DNA from: Sphingomonas sp.
GTDB taxonomy: Bacteria; Pseudomonadota; Alphaproteobacteria; Sphingomonadales; Sphingomonadaceae
Reading direction: 5' to 3'
NCBI RefSeq assembly: GCF_024508665.1
Contig: NZ_JANINP010000004.1
Coordinates: forward strand, 186,001 to 250,000
Length of the DNA stretch: 64,000 nucleotides
Position 1 is the stretch's first letter, and each line of letters starts with the position of its first letter. Below, piece by piece: positions 27,072 through 37,433 of this stretch. Both the position numbers and the translations under genes were made by a program. The notes beneath the pieces were generated by a model. The model did no database searches, had not been told where the DNA came from, and worked only from the letters and a program-made list of their open reading frames with translations.

Positions 27072-28202
27072 TTAAATCCTGATGGTCACCACCGCCTGCG
27101 CGGCAATCCCCTCACCGCGACCGGTAAACCCGAGCCGCTCTGTCGTCGTCGCCTTGACGCTAATCTGCTCGCGCGACACCCGCAACAGCGCCGCGACGCG
27201 GTCGCGGATCGCGTCTCGATATGGGCCGATCTTGGGCGCCTCGCAAATGATCGTCAGATCGACGAAATCGATCATTCCACCCTTGGCCACGACCAGCGAG
27301 GCGGCGTGTTCGAGAAATTGCCCCGACTCGGCGCCTTTCCATCGCGAATCGCTCGGCGGGAAATGCTGGCCGATATCGCCGGCAGCGATCGTGCCCAGAA
27401 CGGCATCGGTGATCGCATGGAGCGCGACATCGGCGTCGCTATGCCCCGACAATCCCTTGTCGTGCGGGATCAGCACGCCGCCCAGCCACAATTGTTCGCC
27501 GGCGACGAGGCGGTGGACATCGTATCCGGTTGCGGTCCTGACGCGCATATTCGCTCCCAGCCGGGCTTCGGCGAGCGCGATGTCGCCGGGATAGGTAATC
27601 TTGTCGAGCAGCTGGTCGCCGTCGACCATCGCGACGTCATGGCCCGCACGGCGCAAAATCTGCGCGTCATCGGTCGCTTCCTCGCCGATCGGCCAAGCGT
27701 GATGCGCGGCCAGGATGGCGGCGTAATCGAACGCTTGCGGCGTCTGCACGCGCACCAGCGTCGAGCGATCGACCGTGTCGCCGAGACTATCGCTCTTGCC
27801 GGCGCCCTTGCCGGCGAGCGTATCGGCGACGGGGAGGGTAGGGACCGCGCCCCTGGCGCTATCCAGTGCCGTCAGCAACCGGTCGATCACCGTGGCCGGC
27901 ACGATCGGACGCGCGGCATCATGGATCAAGACGCGCCCCGCAGCGCCGATCGCCTCGAGTCCGTTCAGCACCGACTCGCGCCGCGTCGCCCCCCCGATCG
28001 CCGTTTGTCCCTCGACCAATGCCTCGTTGCCGGCCGCGACCACAGTCACGACACGATCGATCCCCGGATGCGCGGCCAGCGCACGCCGGCTATGTTCGAC
28101 CAGCGACAGACCGGCGAGGGGCAGGAATTGCTTGGGCGTATCGCCGCCGACCCGCTCGCCTTTTCCGGCGGCAACGATCAGGGCAATGGTTTCGGCAGAC
28201 AT
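27072..28202 (-). CDS. ispDF: Bifunctional MEP-pathway enzyme IspDF
   Basis: 376-residue fusion catalysing steps 3 and 5 of the non-mevalonate isoprenoid pathway. Residues about 1-220 are Isp[15 protein letters not shown] (CTP site), [15 protein letters not shown]. Residues about 221-376 are Isp[21 protein letters not shown] (metal His and Asp), and the tail [17 protein letters not shown]. The fusion is common in alphaproteobacteria. It works in the same pathway as dxr and supplies uppS, both at 56-58 kb. It diverges from dusB with 78 bases between. Confidence 0.96.
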   Translation of the reverse strand: MSAETIALIVAAGKGERVGGDTPKQFLPLAGLSLVEHSRRALAAHPGIDRVVTVVAAGNEALVEGQTAIGGATRRESVLNGLEAIGAAGRVLIHDAARPIVPATVIDRLLTALDSARGAVPTLPVADTLAGKGAGKSDSLGDTVDRSTLVRVQTPQAFDYAAILAAHHAWPIGEEATDDAQILRRAGHDVAMVDGDQLLDKITYPGDIALAEARLGANMRVRTATGYDVHRLVAGEQLWLGGVLIPHDKGLSGHSDADVALHAITDAVLGTIAAGDIGQHFPPSDSRWKGAESGQFLEHAASLVVAKGGMIDFVDLTIICEAPKIGPYRDAIRDRVAALLRVSREQISVKATTTERLGFTGRGEGIAAQAVVTIRI

Positions 28203-28280
28203 GGCCGCGCGCCTAGCGCAGCGCGCCCGGCCTTGCCAGCATCATCGCGTCCGGCTATGCGCTGCCTGATTTTTAAGCAC

Positions 28281-29279
28281 ATGACCAAGCTCGCGCCCAT
28301 CCAGGTCGGTCCGGTCCGGATCGAGACCCCGGTGATCCTCGCGCCCATGACGGGTGTGAGCGACCTGCCGTTCCGTCGCCTCGTGCGGCGCTTCGGATCG
28401 GGCCTCAACGTGACCGAGATGATCGCCAGCCAGGCGGCGATCCGCGAGACGCGCCAGTCGATCCAGAAGGCGATGTGGGACCCGAGCGAGGACCCGGTGT
28501 CGATGCAGCTGGTCGGCTGTACCCCCTATGAGATGGGAGAGGCCGCCAAGCTCGCCGAAGACAAGGGTGCGGCGATCATCGACATCAATATGGGCTGCCC
28601 GGTCCGCAAGGTGACCAATGGCGACGCCGGATCGGCGCTGATGCGCGACCTCAAGCTTGCCAGCGCGATCGTCGATACCTGCGTCAAGGCGGTAAAGGCA
28701 CCGGTCACGCTCAAGATGCGAATGGGCTGGGATCATGCCAGCCTCAACGCCCCCGAACTCGCGCGGATCGCCGAGGATCTTGGGGTGCGGATGGTCACCG
28801 TCCACGGGCGGACGCGGAACCAGATGTACAAAGGAGAGGCCGACTGGGCATTCGTCCGTTCGGTCAAAGACGCCGTGAAGGTGCCGGTCATCGTCAATGG
28901 CGACATCTGCTCGGCCGAGGACGCGGTGACGGCGCTCGACCAATCGGGCGCTGACGGCGTGATGATCGGGCGCGGTTCCTACGGCAAGCCCTGGCTGCTC
29001 GCCCAGGTGATGGCGTATCTGCAGCAAGGCCGGACCGTCGCCGAACCTTCGATCGACGAACAATATGACGTGATCGCAGGGCATTATGAAGAAATGCTCA
29101 GCCATTATGGAGCCGAGACCGGCGTCAACATGATGCGCAAGCATATCGGCTGGTACACCAAGGGGCTGCCTGGCTCCGCCGAGTTCCGCAACAAGGTGAA
29201 CCAGGAGCCTGACGCCAATCGCGTCAAGGCGATGCTGGCCGATTTCTATGCGCCCTGGCGAGCCCGCGCCGCTGCCTGA
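28281..29279 (+). CDS. dusB: tRNA-dihydrouridine synthase B
   Basis: 332-residue FMN-dependent TIM-barrel enzyme that reduces uridine to dihydrouridine in tRNA. Markers are [33 protein letters not shown] (catalytic Cys), [14 protein letters not shown] and [22 protein letters not shown]. In alphaproteobacteria it was called nifR3 and leads the ntr operon, as here. The ATG at 28281 is chosen since the long open frame upstream is antisense to ispDF. The end overlaps the ntrB start by 32 bases. Confidence 0.96.
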   Translation: MTKLAPIQVGPVRIETPVILAPMTGVSDLPFRRLVRRFGSGLNVTEMIASQAAIRETRQSIQKAMWDPSEDPVSMQLVGCTPYEMGEAAKLAEDKGAAIIDINMGCPVRKVTNGDAGSALMRDLKLASAIVDTCVKAVKAPVTLKMRMGWDHASLNAPELARIAEDLGVRMVTVHGRTRNQMYKGEADWAFVRSVKDAVKVPVIVNGDICSAEDAVTALDQSGADGVMIGRGSYGKPWLLAQVMAYLQQGRTVAEPSIDEQYDVIAGHYEEMLSHYGAETGVNMMRKHIGWYTKGLPGSAEFRNKVNQEPDANRVKAMLADFYAPWRARAAA

Positions 29280-30312
29280 GGCACCCAATTTCGCCGAGCT
29301 TTTCGCCGGACTGCCGATCGCCATCCTGGTGGTCGATCCGGAGGGGCTGGTGCGCAACGCCAATGGCGAATGCGAATTGCTGCTCAATCTGTCGGAGCGC
29401 GCGATGCGCGGCTTGCCGCTCGCCGACGTTCTGACGCCGCCGCCAGGGGCTGGAGATGGGCGCGCGGTGTCGGCGTTCGACTACGATATCGGCACCGAAC
29501 GCACCGGCCGGCTCCGCGTCGATTATTACGAGACGCCGGTCGCCGACCATGACGGATGGCGAGCGATCGCGCTCCACGCCATCAGCGGTACGCGCAAGGT
29601 CGGCCAGTCCGCCGAACGCGGCGGCGCACGCGCGGTCGTCGGTGCGGCGGCGATGCTCGGTCACGAAATCAAGAATCCGCTTTCGGGCATCCGCGGCGCG
29701 GCGCAATTGCTCGCCGCCGAAGGGGCCGGCGCCGAACTCACCACGCTGATCACGACGGAAGTCGACCGCATCGCCGCGCTGATCGACAAGATGCAGGATT
29801 TCACCGGTCGCCAGGTCAATCCTCAGCCGACCAACATTTACCCGCTGCTCGATCATGCCCGCCGCGTCGCCCAGACCGGCTTCGCGCGCGACATCACGAT
29901 CGAGGAGAGTTTCGATCCCTCGCTGCCCCCGGTTCTCGCCGACAATGATGCGCTGCTGCAGATCATCATCAACTTGTTGAAAAACGCCGCCGAAGCGCTG
30001 GATGACGTCAAGAAGCCGCGCATCCTGATCTCGACCGCTTACCGCCATGGCCTGGCGGTGGATGCCGGGCCGGGCCAGCCACGGCGAGGCCTGCCGATCG
30101 AATTGTGCGTGATCGACAACGGCCCCGGCGCGCCCGCCGACATCGCCGACCATCTGTTCAGCCCTTTCGTGTCGAGCAAACCCGAAGGGCAGGGGCTCGG
30201 CTTGGCCTTGGTCGACAAACTAGTGCGCGATATGGGCGGCCTCGTGCAATATTCGCGCGAAGGGGCGCCCGAAATGACCATCTTCCGTATCTTGCTGGCG
30301 CGCGCGCAATGA
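29248..30312 (+). CDS. ntrB: Nitrogen sensor kinase NtrB
   Basis: 354-residue soluble histidine kinase/phosphatase that controls NtrC according to nitrogen status through PII protein. An N-terminal PAS domain (about 12-120; [18 protein letters not shown]) is followed by the HisKA motif [20 protein letters not shown] with His139 and by an HATPase domain ([33 protein letters not shown]). No membrane segment is present. The start lies inside dusB and the stop overlaps ntrC (ATGA), so all three are likely one transcript. Confidence 0.95.
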   Translation: MRPGEPAPLPEAPNFAELFAGLPIAILVVDPEGLVRNANGECELLLNLSERAMRGLPLADVLTPPPGAGDGRAVSAFDYDIGTERTGRLRVDYYETPVADHDGWRAIALHAISGTRKVGQSAERGGARAVVGAAAMLGHEIKNPLSGIRGAAQLLAAEGAGAELTTLITTEVDRIAALIDKMQDFTGRQVNPQPTNIYPLLDHARRVAQTGFARDITIEESFDPSLPPVLADNDALLQIIINLLKNAAEALDDVKKPRILISTAYRHGLAVDAGPGQPRRGLPIELCVIDNGPGAPADIADHLFSPFVSSKPEGQGLGLALVDKLVRDMGGLVQYSREGAPEMTIFRILLARAQ

Positions 30313-31745
30313 GCCGATCGGGCAATATCCTGGTCCTCGACGACGATGCGGCGATCCGGACGGTGGTCGCGCACGCTTTGCGCCGTGCCGGGCATCGCGT
30401 CACGACCACCGCCAGCCTGGCCGAGTTCAACCGCGAATTGCGCGCCGCGATGCCGGATGTGGTGGTGAGCGACGTCGTCCTGCCCGACGGCAACGGCCTG
30501 GATATGGTGGCGGGCCTGGTCCAGACCTATCCGCAGCTGCCCGTGATCGTGCTCTCGGCCCAAAATACGCTTACGACCGCCGTGCGGGCGACCGAAGTCG
30601 GCGCCTATGATTATTTGCCCAAGCCGTTCGACCTCGATGACCTGACCCGTGCAGTGGACGGCGCGCTTGCGCGCCAGGGCGACGGTACCGATGAAAAACT
30701 CGAAGACGCCGACCGCGCCTTGCCCTTGATAGGACGATCGCCGGCGATGCAGGACGTCTATCGCGTCATCGCGCGAGTGATCTCGAACGACCTCACCGTG
30801 CTGATCTCGGGTGAGTCCGGGACCGGCAAGGAACTGGTCGCGCGCGCCATCCACGACCTGGGTCGGCGCGCGCATGCGCCGTTCCTGGCGATCAACATGG
30901 CGGCGATTCCGCGCGAGTTGATCGAGGCGGAATTGTTCGGTCATGAACGCGGTGCCTTCACCGGCGCGCAGGCGCGATCGGCCGGGCGGTTCGAGCAGGC
31001 CGCCGGGGGCACGTTGTTCCTCGACGAAATCGGCGACATGCCGCTCGAGGCGCAGACGCGGCTGTTGCGGGTGCTGCAATCAGGCGAGTTCACCACAGTG
31101 GGTGGTGCCCGCACGATCAAGGCCGATGTGCGCATCGTCGCGGCAACCAACCGCGATCTCAACGCCCTCGTTCAGTCGGGGCAGTTTCGCGAAGATTTAT
31201 TCTATCGTCTCAACGTCGTACCGGTCACTCTTCCAGCCTTGCGAGAACGGCGCCAGGACATCGCTCTGCTCGCGCGCCACTTCCTCGACCGTGCCGCCGA
31301 GAACGGCCTGCCACGCAAGCGCCTCGATGAGGCGGCCGTCGTCGCGCTCGAGGCCCATGACTGGCCGGGCAATGTCCGCGAACTGGAAAACATTATGCGT
31401 CGACTCGCAGTGCTGAGTCGCGATGAAGTCATCGGGGCGGGGGAGTTGGGCAGCGTCCTCGGCATGCCGTCGGCCACCGCACCGGCCGGGGCTCCGGACC
31501 TCGATACGGCGGTGCGAGCGCGGCTCGACCGCATTGCGCGCGAAGATCCCCGTGCGCTCGACGACGGCACGATCTACGAACGTATCATCGCCGAGATCGA
31601 ACGACCGCTGATCGAGGCGATGCTGGCGCGCCATGGGGGCAACCAATTGCGGGCTGCGCGGGCGATGGGGATCAACCGCAATACACTGCGCAAACGGCTC
31701 GATACGCTGGGCATCGACCCGGGCGGTACGGCGGACGGGGGCTGA
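30309..31745 (+). CDS. ntrC: Nitrogen regulator NtrC (sigma-54 activator)
   Basis: 478-residue response regulator. Receiver domain residues 1-120 with Asp55 as phospho-acceptor ([13 protein letters not shown]). The AAA+ domain has Walker [10 protein letters not shown], the sigma-54 contact motif GAFTGA, and Walker [13 protein letters not shown]. The C-terminal Fis-type helix-turn-helix includes [20 protein letters not shown]. It activates nitrogen-assimilation promoters with RpoN when NtrB phosphorylates it. ntrY follows after a 64-base gap with two inverted repeats. Confidence 0.96.
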   Translation: MSRSGNILVLDDDAAIRTVVAHALRRAGHRVTTTASLAEFNRELRAAMPDVVVSDVVLPDGNGLDMVAGLVQTYPQLPVIVLSAQNTLTTAVRATEVGAYDYLPKPFDLDDLTRAVDGALARQGDGTDEKLEDADRALPLIGRSPAMQDVYRVIARVISNDLTVLISGESGTGKELVARAIHDLGRRAHAPFLAINMAAIPRELIEAELFGHERGAFTGAQARSAGRFEQAAGGTLFLDEIGDMPLEAQTRLLRVLQSGEFTTVGGARTIKADVRIVAATNRDLNALVQSGQFREDLFYRLNVVPVTLPALRERRQDIALLARHFLDRAAENGLPRKRLDEAAVVALEAHDWPGNVRELENIMRRLAVLSRDEVIGAGELGSVLGMPSATAPAGAPDLDTAVRARLDRIAREDPRALDDGTIYERIIAEIERPLIEAMLARHGGNQLRAARAMGINRNTLRKRLDTLGIDPGGTADGG

Positions 31746-31755
31746 TCCACGACGG

Positions 31756-31810
31756 TTTGACGTCAAATATGTGTTTTCCTTGCCACGCAGTCGTTGTATT
31801 CCTGCAACGA
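31756..31810 (+). promoter_or_regulatory. Two inverted repeats between ntrC and ntrY
   Basis: TTTGAC-GTCAAA (31756-31767) is a perfect 12-base palindrome. TCGTTG-N8-CAACGA (31791-31810) ends on the first base of the ntrY ATG. No Shine-Dalgarno sequence is visible between them. The first could be an operator; the second could fold over the translation start. The regulator is unknown. Confidence 0.45.
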
Positions 31811-34080
31811 TGAGTGGCGAGAGCACGATCGCCGCGCCCCGGCGTTTCTGGGGCGGGCGCCCCAGGATAACTCCGGCCGTGGAGCTGGCCGTGCTCGTCG
31901 TGGCGATCGCGGTAGGGGTTGCTACCTATTTCGTCGTCCGAGCCGGAGCCGCGCCGCAGCGCCTGCTGACGCCGCCGCTCGTCGCATTGCTGCTGGTGGT
32001 CAATCTCGGACCGTGTGTCGCGCTGATCATGCTGCTCGGTCGGCGCTTGGCGAAGAGCCGCGTGGCGAAATCCGGGGCGGGCGGGGAAGGGCGGCTCCAC
32101 GTGCGGCTCGTCGCTCTGTTTTCGACCATCGCCACGGTGCCGACCGTGCTCGCGGTTATCTTCGCCTCGGTCATGTTCCAATATGGCGTCGAGTTCTGGC
32201 TGTCCGACCGTGTCAGCAATGTTCTCAAGAACGCCACCACGCTGGCGCAGGAATCCTACGAGCAATCGCTCGCCAATTGGAACGCGAATACATTGCAGGC
32301 GGCCGATGATATCGCTGCGCACTGGACCCCCGACTGGTTGCGCACCGCGACACCCCAGACGATCCTGACCAAGCGCGACGCTTATGGCTATACGCTGACC
32401 AACTATCTGACGCTGCAGCTTTACAACCGCCAATTGTCCGAAGGCGCGCTCTTCCGGGTGGAGGCGAATAACCAGATCCAGTTCCTGACCAGGGTCGACG
32501 AATATGGCAGCGTCGAAAAACAGATCGACCCCGTCGCCGTGGCATCGGTCCAGCGCGACAAGCGCAGTGTCGTCACCGTGCAGGGCGATCGCATTCGCGT
32601 AGTGGCGCCGGTGCCGGGCGTAGACGGCCTTCTGCTCTACGCTGGTCGGGTGACCGAAGGCGGCGGCGCCAACCGGCAGCTGCAGCGTTTTGGCGATGTC
32701 GTCGCCGATTTCCGGGCATTGCAGGCGCGGGCCCGCGCGCTTCAGCTGCAATTCAACGCCGCCTTGTTCATCGTCGCATTATTGATCGTCGGGATCGCGG
32801 TGTGGATCGCGCTGGTCGTCGCCGATCGGCTGGTTCGTCCGGTTGGCGAAATGGTGTCAGCCGCGCGGCGCATTGCCGATGGCGATCTCACCGTCCGCGT
32901 GCCCGACCCGCGGACGGATGACGAAGTCGGCACGCTGGCCAATGCGTTCAACCGCATGACCTTCAGGCTGCAGGAGCAGACCGGGGCCCTCGAAAGCCGC
33001 CGCGCGTTGATCGAGGCGGTGATGTCGGGCGTTTCCGCCGGCGTGATCTCGGTCGATGGCAGGGGGGCGATCCGGTTGCTCAACGCTTCGGCGGTCGCTC
33101 AGCTCAAGCTCGACGAAACGCAAGCGGTCGGCGCGCAGCTTGCCGATGTCGCGCCCGAACTGGCCGAGTTGCTCGAGGGCGATACCCGCGAATCGATCGT
33201 GCAACTGACGACGGGCGGTGAGCCCCGGACGCTGGCGGTGCGCATCACGGCCGATGAGGACGGCCGCGTCCTGACGTTCGATGACATCACCCAGCAATTG
33301 CTCGATCAGCGCCGCGCCGCGTGGTCCGACGTCGCCCGGCGTATCGCGCATGAGATCAAGAACCCACTGACCCCGATCCAACTCGCCGCCGAGCGGCTGC
33401 AACGCCGCTACGGCAAGACGATCGACGAGAAGGACGGCGTCTTTGCCCAGCTGACCGATACGATCGTGCGCCAGGTCGGCGATCTGCGCCGGATGGTCGA
33501 CGAATTCTCGTCCTTCGCGCGCATGCCCAAGCCGGTTTTCCACCCCGAATCGCTGATCGATCTGACGCGACAGGCGGTATTCCTGCACGAAGTGGCGCAT
33601 TCCGACATCACCTTCCGGCTCGATATGCCGGAGGCCGCGCCTCTGGTCTGCGACCGCCGCCAGATCGGCCAGGCGCTGACCAACATCATCAAGAACGCGG
33701 TCGAGGCGATCGAGGCGCGCGGAGAAGGTGCGCCGCCTGGCGAGATCAATGTCACGCTCGATCATGGCGAGCGCCTGATGACCGCGACGATCGCCGATAA
33801 CGGCATCGGACTGCCGCTCGAGCGCGACCGGATCGTCGAACCCTATATGACGACGCGCGCGCGCGGCACCGGCCTGGGCCTGGCGATCGTCAAGAAGATC
33901 ATCGAGGAACATTGCGGCACGATCGCCTTTTCCGACCGCCCGGGCGGCGGCACGGTCGTGACCATCGTCTTCGACACCCTGCAACTCGACGCCCTGCTCG
34001 ACGATAATCGTGACCCCGCGGAAACCAGCAAGGGCGAAGGCGCGCTGGCGATGCTCACCCGTACCGGACAAAAATCATGA
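31810..34080 (+). CDS. ntrY: Membrane sensor kinase NtrY
   Basis: 756-residue membrane histidine kinase. Membrane helices lie at about 20-45, 55-75 and 95-120, then a periplasmic sensor region (about 125-310), another helix (about 316-340) and a HAMP domain (RLVRPVGEMVSAARRIADG). A PAS domain precedes HisKA His514 (RRIAHEIKNPLTPIQLAAERL), and the ATPase domain has NIIKNAVEAIE, DNGIGLP and GTGLGLAIVKKII. NtrY homologues sense redox or nitrogen cues and phosphorylate NtrX. The stop overlaps the ntrX start. Confidence 0.95.
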   Translation: MSGESTIAAPRRFWGGRPRITPAVELAVLVVAIAVGVATYFVVRAGAAPQRLLTPPLVALLLVVNLGPCVALIMLLGRRLAKSRVAKSGAGGEGRLHVRLVALFSTIATVPTVLAVIFASVMFQYGVEFWLSDRVSNVLKNATTLAQESYEQSLANWNANTLQAADDIAAHWTPDWLRTATPQTILTKRDAYGYTLTNYLTLQLYNRQLSEGALFRVEANNQIQFLTRVDEYGSVEKQIDPVAVASVQRDKRSVVTVQGDRIRVVAPVPGVDGLLLYAGRVTEGGGANRQLQRFGDVVADFRALQARARALQLQFNAALFIVALLIVGIAVWIALVVADRLVRPVGEMVSAARRIADGDLTVRVPDPRTDDEVGTLANAFNRMTFRLQEQTGALESRRALIEAVMSGVSAGVISVDGRGAIRLLNASAVAQLKLDETQAVGAQLADVAPELAELLEGDTRESIVQLTTGGEPRTLAVRITADEDGRVLTFDDITQQLLDQRRAAWSDVARRIAHEIKNPLTPIQLAAERLQRRYGKTIDEKDGVFAQLTDTIVRQVGDLRRMVDEFSSFARMPKPVFHPESLIDLTRQAVFLHEVAHSDITFRLDMPEAAPLVCDRRQIGQALTNIIKNAVEAIEARGEGAPPGEINVTLDHGERLMTATIADNGIGLPLERDRIVEPYMTTRARGTGLGLAIVKKIIEEHCGTIAFSDRPGGGTVVTIVFDTLQLDALLDDNRDPAETSKGEGALAMLTRTGQKS

Positions 34081-35447
34081 GCCTGGACATCCTCGTCGTA
34101 GACGACGAGCAAGACATTCGCGAACTGGTCGCCGGCGTCCTGCAGGACGAAGGCTATGAGACGCGCGCCGCCGCCGACAGCGATTCCGCGCTGGAAGCGA
34201 TCGCGACGCGCCGGCCGAGCTTGGTCCTTCTCGACGTCTGGCTGCAGGGATCGCGGCTCGACGGACTGGAATTGCTCGAGGAGATCAAGCGGCGTGACGC
34301 CTCGATCCCGGTGCTGGTCATTTCCGGCCATGGCAATATCGACACCGCGGTAGCTGCGATCCGGCGCGGCGCGGTCGATTTCATCGAAAAGCCGTTCAAC
34401 GCCGACCGCCTGTTGCTGATGGTCGGCCGCGCGACCGAAACCGAGCAATTGCGTCAGGAGGTCGCGTCCCTGCGCGCCGCGACCGGGCGCGACACCGACC
34501 TCACCGGCACCTCGACCGCGATCAACGCGGTCCGCGCGACGCTCAAGCGCGTTGCCGGCACCGGCAGCCGGGTGCTGATCATGGGCGCCGCCGGAGTTGG
34601 CAAGGAAGTCGCCGCGCGCCTGCTCCATAGCTGGAGCCAGCGGACCCAGGGACCGTTCATCGTGGTCAGCGCGGCGCGGATGACTCCCGAACGCGTCGAA
34701 GAGGAATTGTTCGGCGTCGAGGAAGCTGGCGACCTGGTGCGCACCGGCCTGCTCGAACAGGCGCATGGCGGGACCTTGTTCCTCGACGAGATCGCTGACA
34801 TGCCGATGGCGACGCAGGGCCGGATCCTGCGCGTCCTGACCGACCAGAGCTTCACCCGGGTCGGCGGCACCCGCACCGTAAAGGTCGACGTCCGCGTCGT
34901 TTCGGCGACCGCGCGAGACCTTCAGGCCGAGATCGCCGAAGGCCGGTTCCGCGAGGATCTCTATTACCGGCTCAACGTGGTCCCCGTTACGATTCCGCCG
35001 TTGGCCGACCGCCGGGAGGACATTCCCGCCCTCGTCGACCATTTCGTCGCGCATTATGCCGCCGAACGCCGCGTACCCACGCCCGAAGTCGCGGAAGACG
35101 CCATGGTGGCGCTGCAAAGCTACGAATGGCCAGGTAACGTCCGACAACTCAGGAACGTGGTCGAACGCACGATCATCCTGGCGCCGGGCGATCGTATCGG
35201 GCGGATCGACGTCGACCTTTTGCCGGCGGAAGTACTGGGCGGAGCGGGCGAGGGGGCAGGCGCTTCGGCGATGATGGGAGCGCCGTTGCGTGAAGCGCGA
35301 GAGACGTTCGAACGCGAATATCTGAAGGTCCAGATCCGGCGCTTTTCGGGCAATATCTCGCGGACCGCGACGTTCATCGGGATGGAGCGGTCGGCGCTGC
35401 ACCGCAAGCTCAAGCTGCTGGGGATTACCGACAGCCGCGACGAATAG
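34077..35447 (+). CDS. ntrX: Response regulator NtrX
   Basis: 456-residue NtrC-family regulator. The receiver has Asp53 (LVLLDVWLQGSRLDG); its loop is longer than in NtrC. The AAA+ domain keeps Walker [13 protein letters not shown], but Walker A reads GAAGVGKE (Gly170-Lys176), and the place of GAFTGA is taken by VEEAGDLVRTG. Without that loop it should not remodel sigma-54 polymerase directly. The C-terminal Fis-type helix-turn-helix (FSGNISRTATFIGMERSALH) is intact, so it probably binds DNA as an ordinary activator or repressor. It is partnered with NtrY. Confidence 0.94.
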   Translation: MSLDILVVDDEQDIRELVAGVLQDEGYETRAAADSDSALEAIATRRPSLVLLDVWLQGSRLDGLELLEEIKRRDASIPVLVISGHGNIDTAVAAIRRGAVDFIEKPFNADRLLLMVGRATETEQLRQEVASLRAATGRDTDLTGTSTAINAVRATLKRVAGTGSRVLIMGAAGVGKEVAARLLHSWSQRTQGPFIVVSAARMTPERVEEELFGVEEAGDLVRTGLLEQAHGGTLFLDEIADMPMATQGRILRVLTDQSFTRVGGTRTVKVDVRVVSATARDLQAEIAEGRFREDLYYRLNVVPVTIPPLADRREDIPALVDHFVAHYAAERRVPTPEVAEDAMVALQSYEWPGNVRQLRNVVERTIILAPGDRIGRIDVDLLPAEVLGGAGEGAGASAMMGAPLREARETFEREYLKVQIRRFSGNISRTATFIGMERSALHRKLKLLGITDSRDE

Positions 35448-35490
35448 ATTCGCCCACGTGATGTGTCCCATGCGCGGATCGCGAGCGCGC

Positions 35491-35522
35491 TGGACGCAGG
35501 GGCAGGGCGTCACCTATATAGT
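35491..35522 (+). promoter_or_regulatory. Weak promoter-like element before hfq
   Basis: TATAGT at 35517-35522, in a locally AT-rich spot (CCTATATAGTGTAG), could be a -10 element. TGGACG at 35491 is a poor -35 with a 20-base spacer. It lies about 90 bases before the hfq ATG. Support is slight. Confidence 0.25.
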
Positions 35523-35610
35523 GTAGCGCGCGCGCCGCGTGGGCATGCGCTTCAGACGCCAGAGAACGGCGCCATGCGGGTCAAGGCCCGCCAAGACCAA
35601 GGATCGCCAT

Positions 35611-36102
35611 ATGGCCGACAAACAAACCTCGCTCCAGGACCTGTTCCTGAACGCTCTCCGCAAATCGAAGACGCCGGTGACCATGTTCCTGGTCAAGGGC
35701 GTGAAGCTCCAGGGCATCGTGACCTGGTTCGATAATTTCTCGGTCCTGTTGCGCCGCGACGGCCAGTCGCAGCTGATCTACAAGCACGCGATCTCGACGA
35801 TCATGCCGTCGAACCCGATCGACATTGCGGCGATCACCGCCGCGATCAACCCGGACCCGAAGAAGTCGCCGCTGCTGCAGGAGATTTTCCTCAACGCGGT
35901 ACGCAAGTCCGAAGACAGCGTGACGATGTTCCTGGTCAATGGCGTCATGCTCCAGGGGCATATCGCGGCTTTCGACCTGTTCTGCATGCTGCTTGAGCGC
36001 GAAGGCATGGCGCAATTGGTCTATAAGCACGCGGTATCAACGATTCAGCCGGCCCATCCGCTGAATCTTGCCGAAGAATCAAACGGTTCTGACGAGGATT
36101 GA
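35611..36102 (+). CDS. hfq: Tandem-domain RNA chaperone Hfq
   Basis: 163-residue protein made of two complete Hfq/Sm domains joined head to tail. Domain 1 (about 7-66) has [17 protein letters not shown] and YKHAISTI; domain 2 (about 88-147) has [17 protein letters not shown] and YKHAVSTI. The proximal-face residues Gln9/Gln90, Phe43/Phe124 and the YKHA motif are kept in both. A linker of about 20 residues ([20 protein letters not shown]) joins them. Ordinary Hfq is one domain forming a hexamer, so three of these chains would make a ring. AAGGA lies 7 bases before the ATG at 35611. I recall a similar duplication noted in Novosphingobium, so this may be a sphingomonad trait. hflX overlaps the stop. 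Confidence 0.95.
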   Translation: MADKQTSLQDLFLNALRKSKTPVTMFLVKGVKLQGIVTWFDNFSVLLRRDGQSQLIYKHAISTIMPSNPIDIAAITAAINPDPKKSPLLQEIFLNAVRKSEDSVTMFLVNGVMLQGHIAAFDLFCMLLEREGMAQLVYKHAVSTIQPAHPLNLAEESNGSDED

Positions 36103-37385
36103 CCACAGGATTCGAACGTGATCGCGACGAGTTCGCCCGGGGTGCTCGGGCGATCGTCGTGTTGCCGGACCAAGGCAATGCCAGCCGCGACGCCGATGCC
36201 CGGCTCGCGGAAACGGCGGGGCTTGCCTCCGCGATCGGTGTCGAGGTGGCGGAAAAGATCGCCTATCGCGTCCGCCAGCCCAAACCCGCCACGCTGATCG
36301 GGTCGGGTCAGGTAGAGCAGCTCGCCGCCCAGGTGCGCATGGAAGACGCGCAGCTCGTCGTATTCGACGCGAGCCTGACGCCGGTCCAGCAGCGCAATCT
36401 GGAAACAGCGCTCGAGTGCAAGGTGATCGATCGTACCGGCCTGATTCTCGAAATCTTCGGCGAGCGCGCGGCGACGGCGGAAGGGCGGTTGCAAGTCGAG
36501 CTCGCGCACCTCGATTACCAGGCCGGCCGGCTGGTGCGTAGCTGGACTCACCTCGAACGCCAACGCGGCGGCTTCGGCTTTCTCGGTGGTCCGGGCGAAA
36601 CCCAGATCGAGGCCGACCGCCGCCTGATCCGCGACCGCATGGCGCGGTTGCGTAAGGAACTCGACCAGGTCAGCCGCACGCGCGGACTGCACCGCGAACG
36701 CCGCCAGCGCGCGCCTTGGCCGGTAATTGCCCTGGTCGGCTATACCAACGCCGGTAAATCTACACTTTTCAATCGGTTGACCGGCGCTGACGTCATGGCA
36801 GAAAATCTGCTGTTCGCGACGCTCGACCCGACGCTACGCCAGATCCAATTGCCGGGCATCGACAAGGCGATCCTCTCGGACACGGTGGGCTTCGTCTCGG
36901 AGCTACCGACCCAACTCGTCGCAGCGTTCAAGGCAACCCTCGAAGAAGTGGTCTCGGCCGACCTGTTGATCCATGTCCGCGACATCGCCCATCCCGATAC
37001 CGAAGCCCAGCGGGCCGATGTCGAACAAGTGCTCCGCGAACTCGGTGTCGCCGACACCACACCGCGCTTCGAGGCGTGGAACAAGATCGACCTGCTCGAC
37101 GACGACGATCGCCAAGATGCGCTGGCCGAGGCTGCGCGGCGGGACGATGTGGTGGCGATCTCTGCGATGAGCGGGGAAGGGGTGGACGAACTCAAGCGCG
37201 AGGTCGCTGCCAAGCTGACTGCAGGACATCGCCGCTATTCGATCACCCTAGATGCCTCCGACGGCGCGGGAGCCGCGTGGCTTCACCAGCATGGCGAAGT
37301 GCTGGGGCAGGAGGTTGAGGGGGATCGTGCGACCTATGACGTGCGGATGGCGCCGCGCGATTATGAGCGCTTCCAGCAGCGTTGA
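36099..37385 (+). CDS. hflX: Ribosome-associated GTPase HflX
   Basis: 428-residue GTPase that splits stalled or hibernating ribosomes. The N-terminal HflX domain has the Gly-rich [19 protein letters not shown], followed by a coiled coil. The G domain has G1 [10 protein letters not shown]3 [11 protein letters not shown]4 NKIDLL and G5 SAMSGEG. TTG at 36099 overlaps the hfq stop (TTGA) and is the only plausible start before the conserved region. The ribosome site GAGGA is unusually close, which suggests coupled translation with hfq. The order hfq-hflX is widely conserved. Confidence 0.94.
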   Translation: MTTGFERDRDEFARGARAIVVLPDQGNASRDADARLAETAGLASAIGVEVAEKIAYRVRQPKPATLIGSGQVEQLAAQVRMEDAQLVVFDASLTPVQQRNLETALECKVIDRTGLILEIFGERAATAEGRLQVELAHLDYQAGRLVRSWTHLERQRGGFGFLGGPGETQIEADRRLIRDRMARLRKELDQVSRTRGLHRERRQRAPWPVIALVGYTNAGKSTLFNRLTGADVMAENLLFATLDPTLRQIQLPGIDKAILSDTVGFVSELPTQLVAAFKATLEEVVSADLLIHVRDIAHPDTEAQRADVEQVLRELGVADTTPRFEAWNKIDLLDDDDRQDALAEAARRDDVVAISAMSGEGVDELKREVAAKLTAGHRRYSITLDASDGAGAAWLHQHGEVLGQEVEGDRATYDVRMAPRDYERFQQR

Positions 37386-37433
37386 CCTCCGCAGTACGGA
37401 GGATCCTGGAGAGGCACGGAAATTGACCGTCCT

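Noticed and set aside
26895-28280. Open frame running far upstream of dusB
   Set aside because: It is antisense to ispDF and encodes no family sequence; DusB starts at the ATG at 28281.
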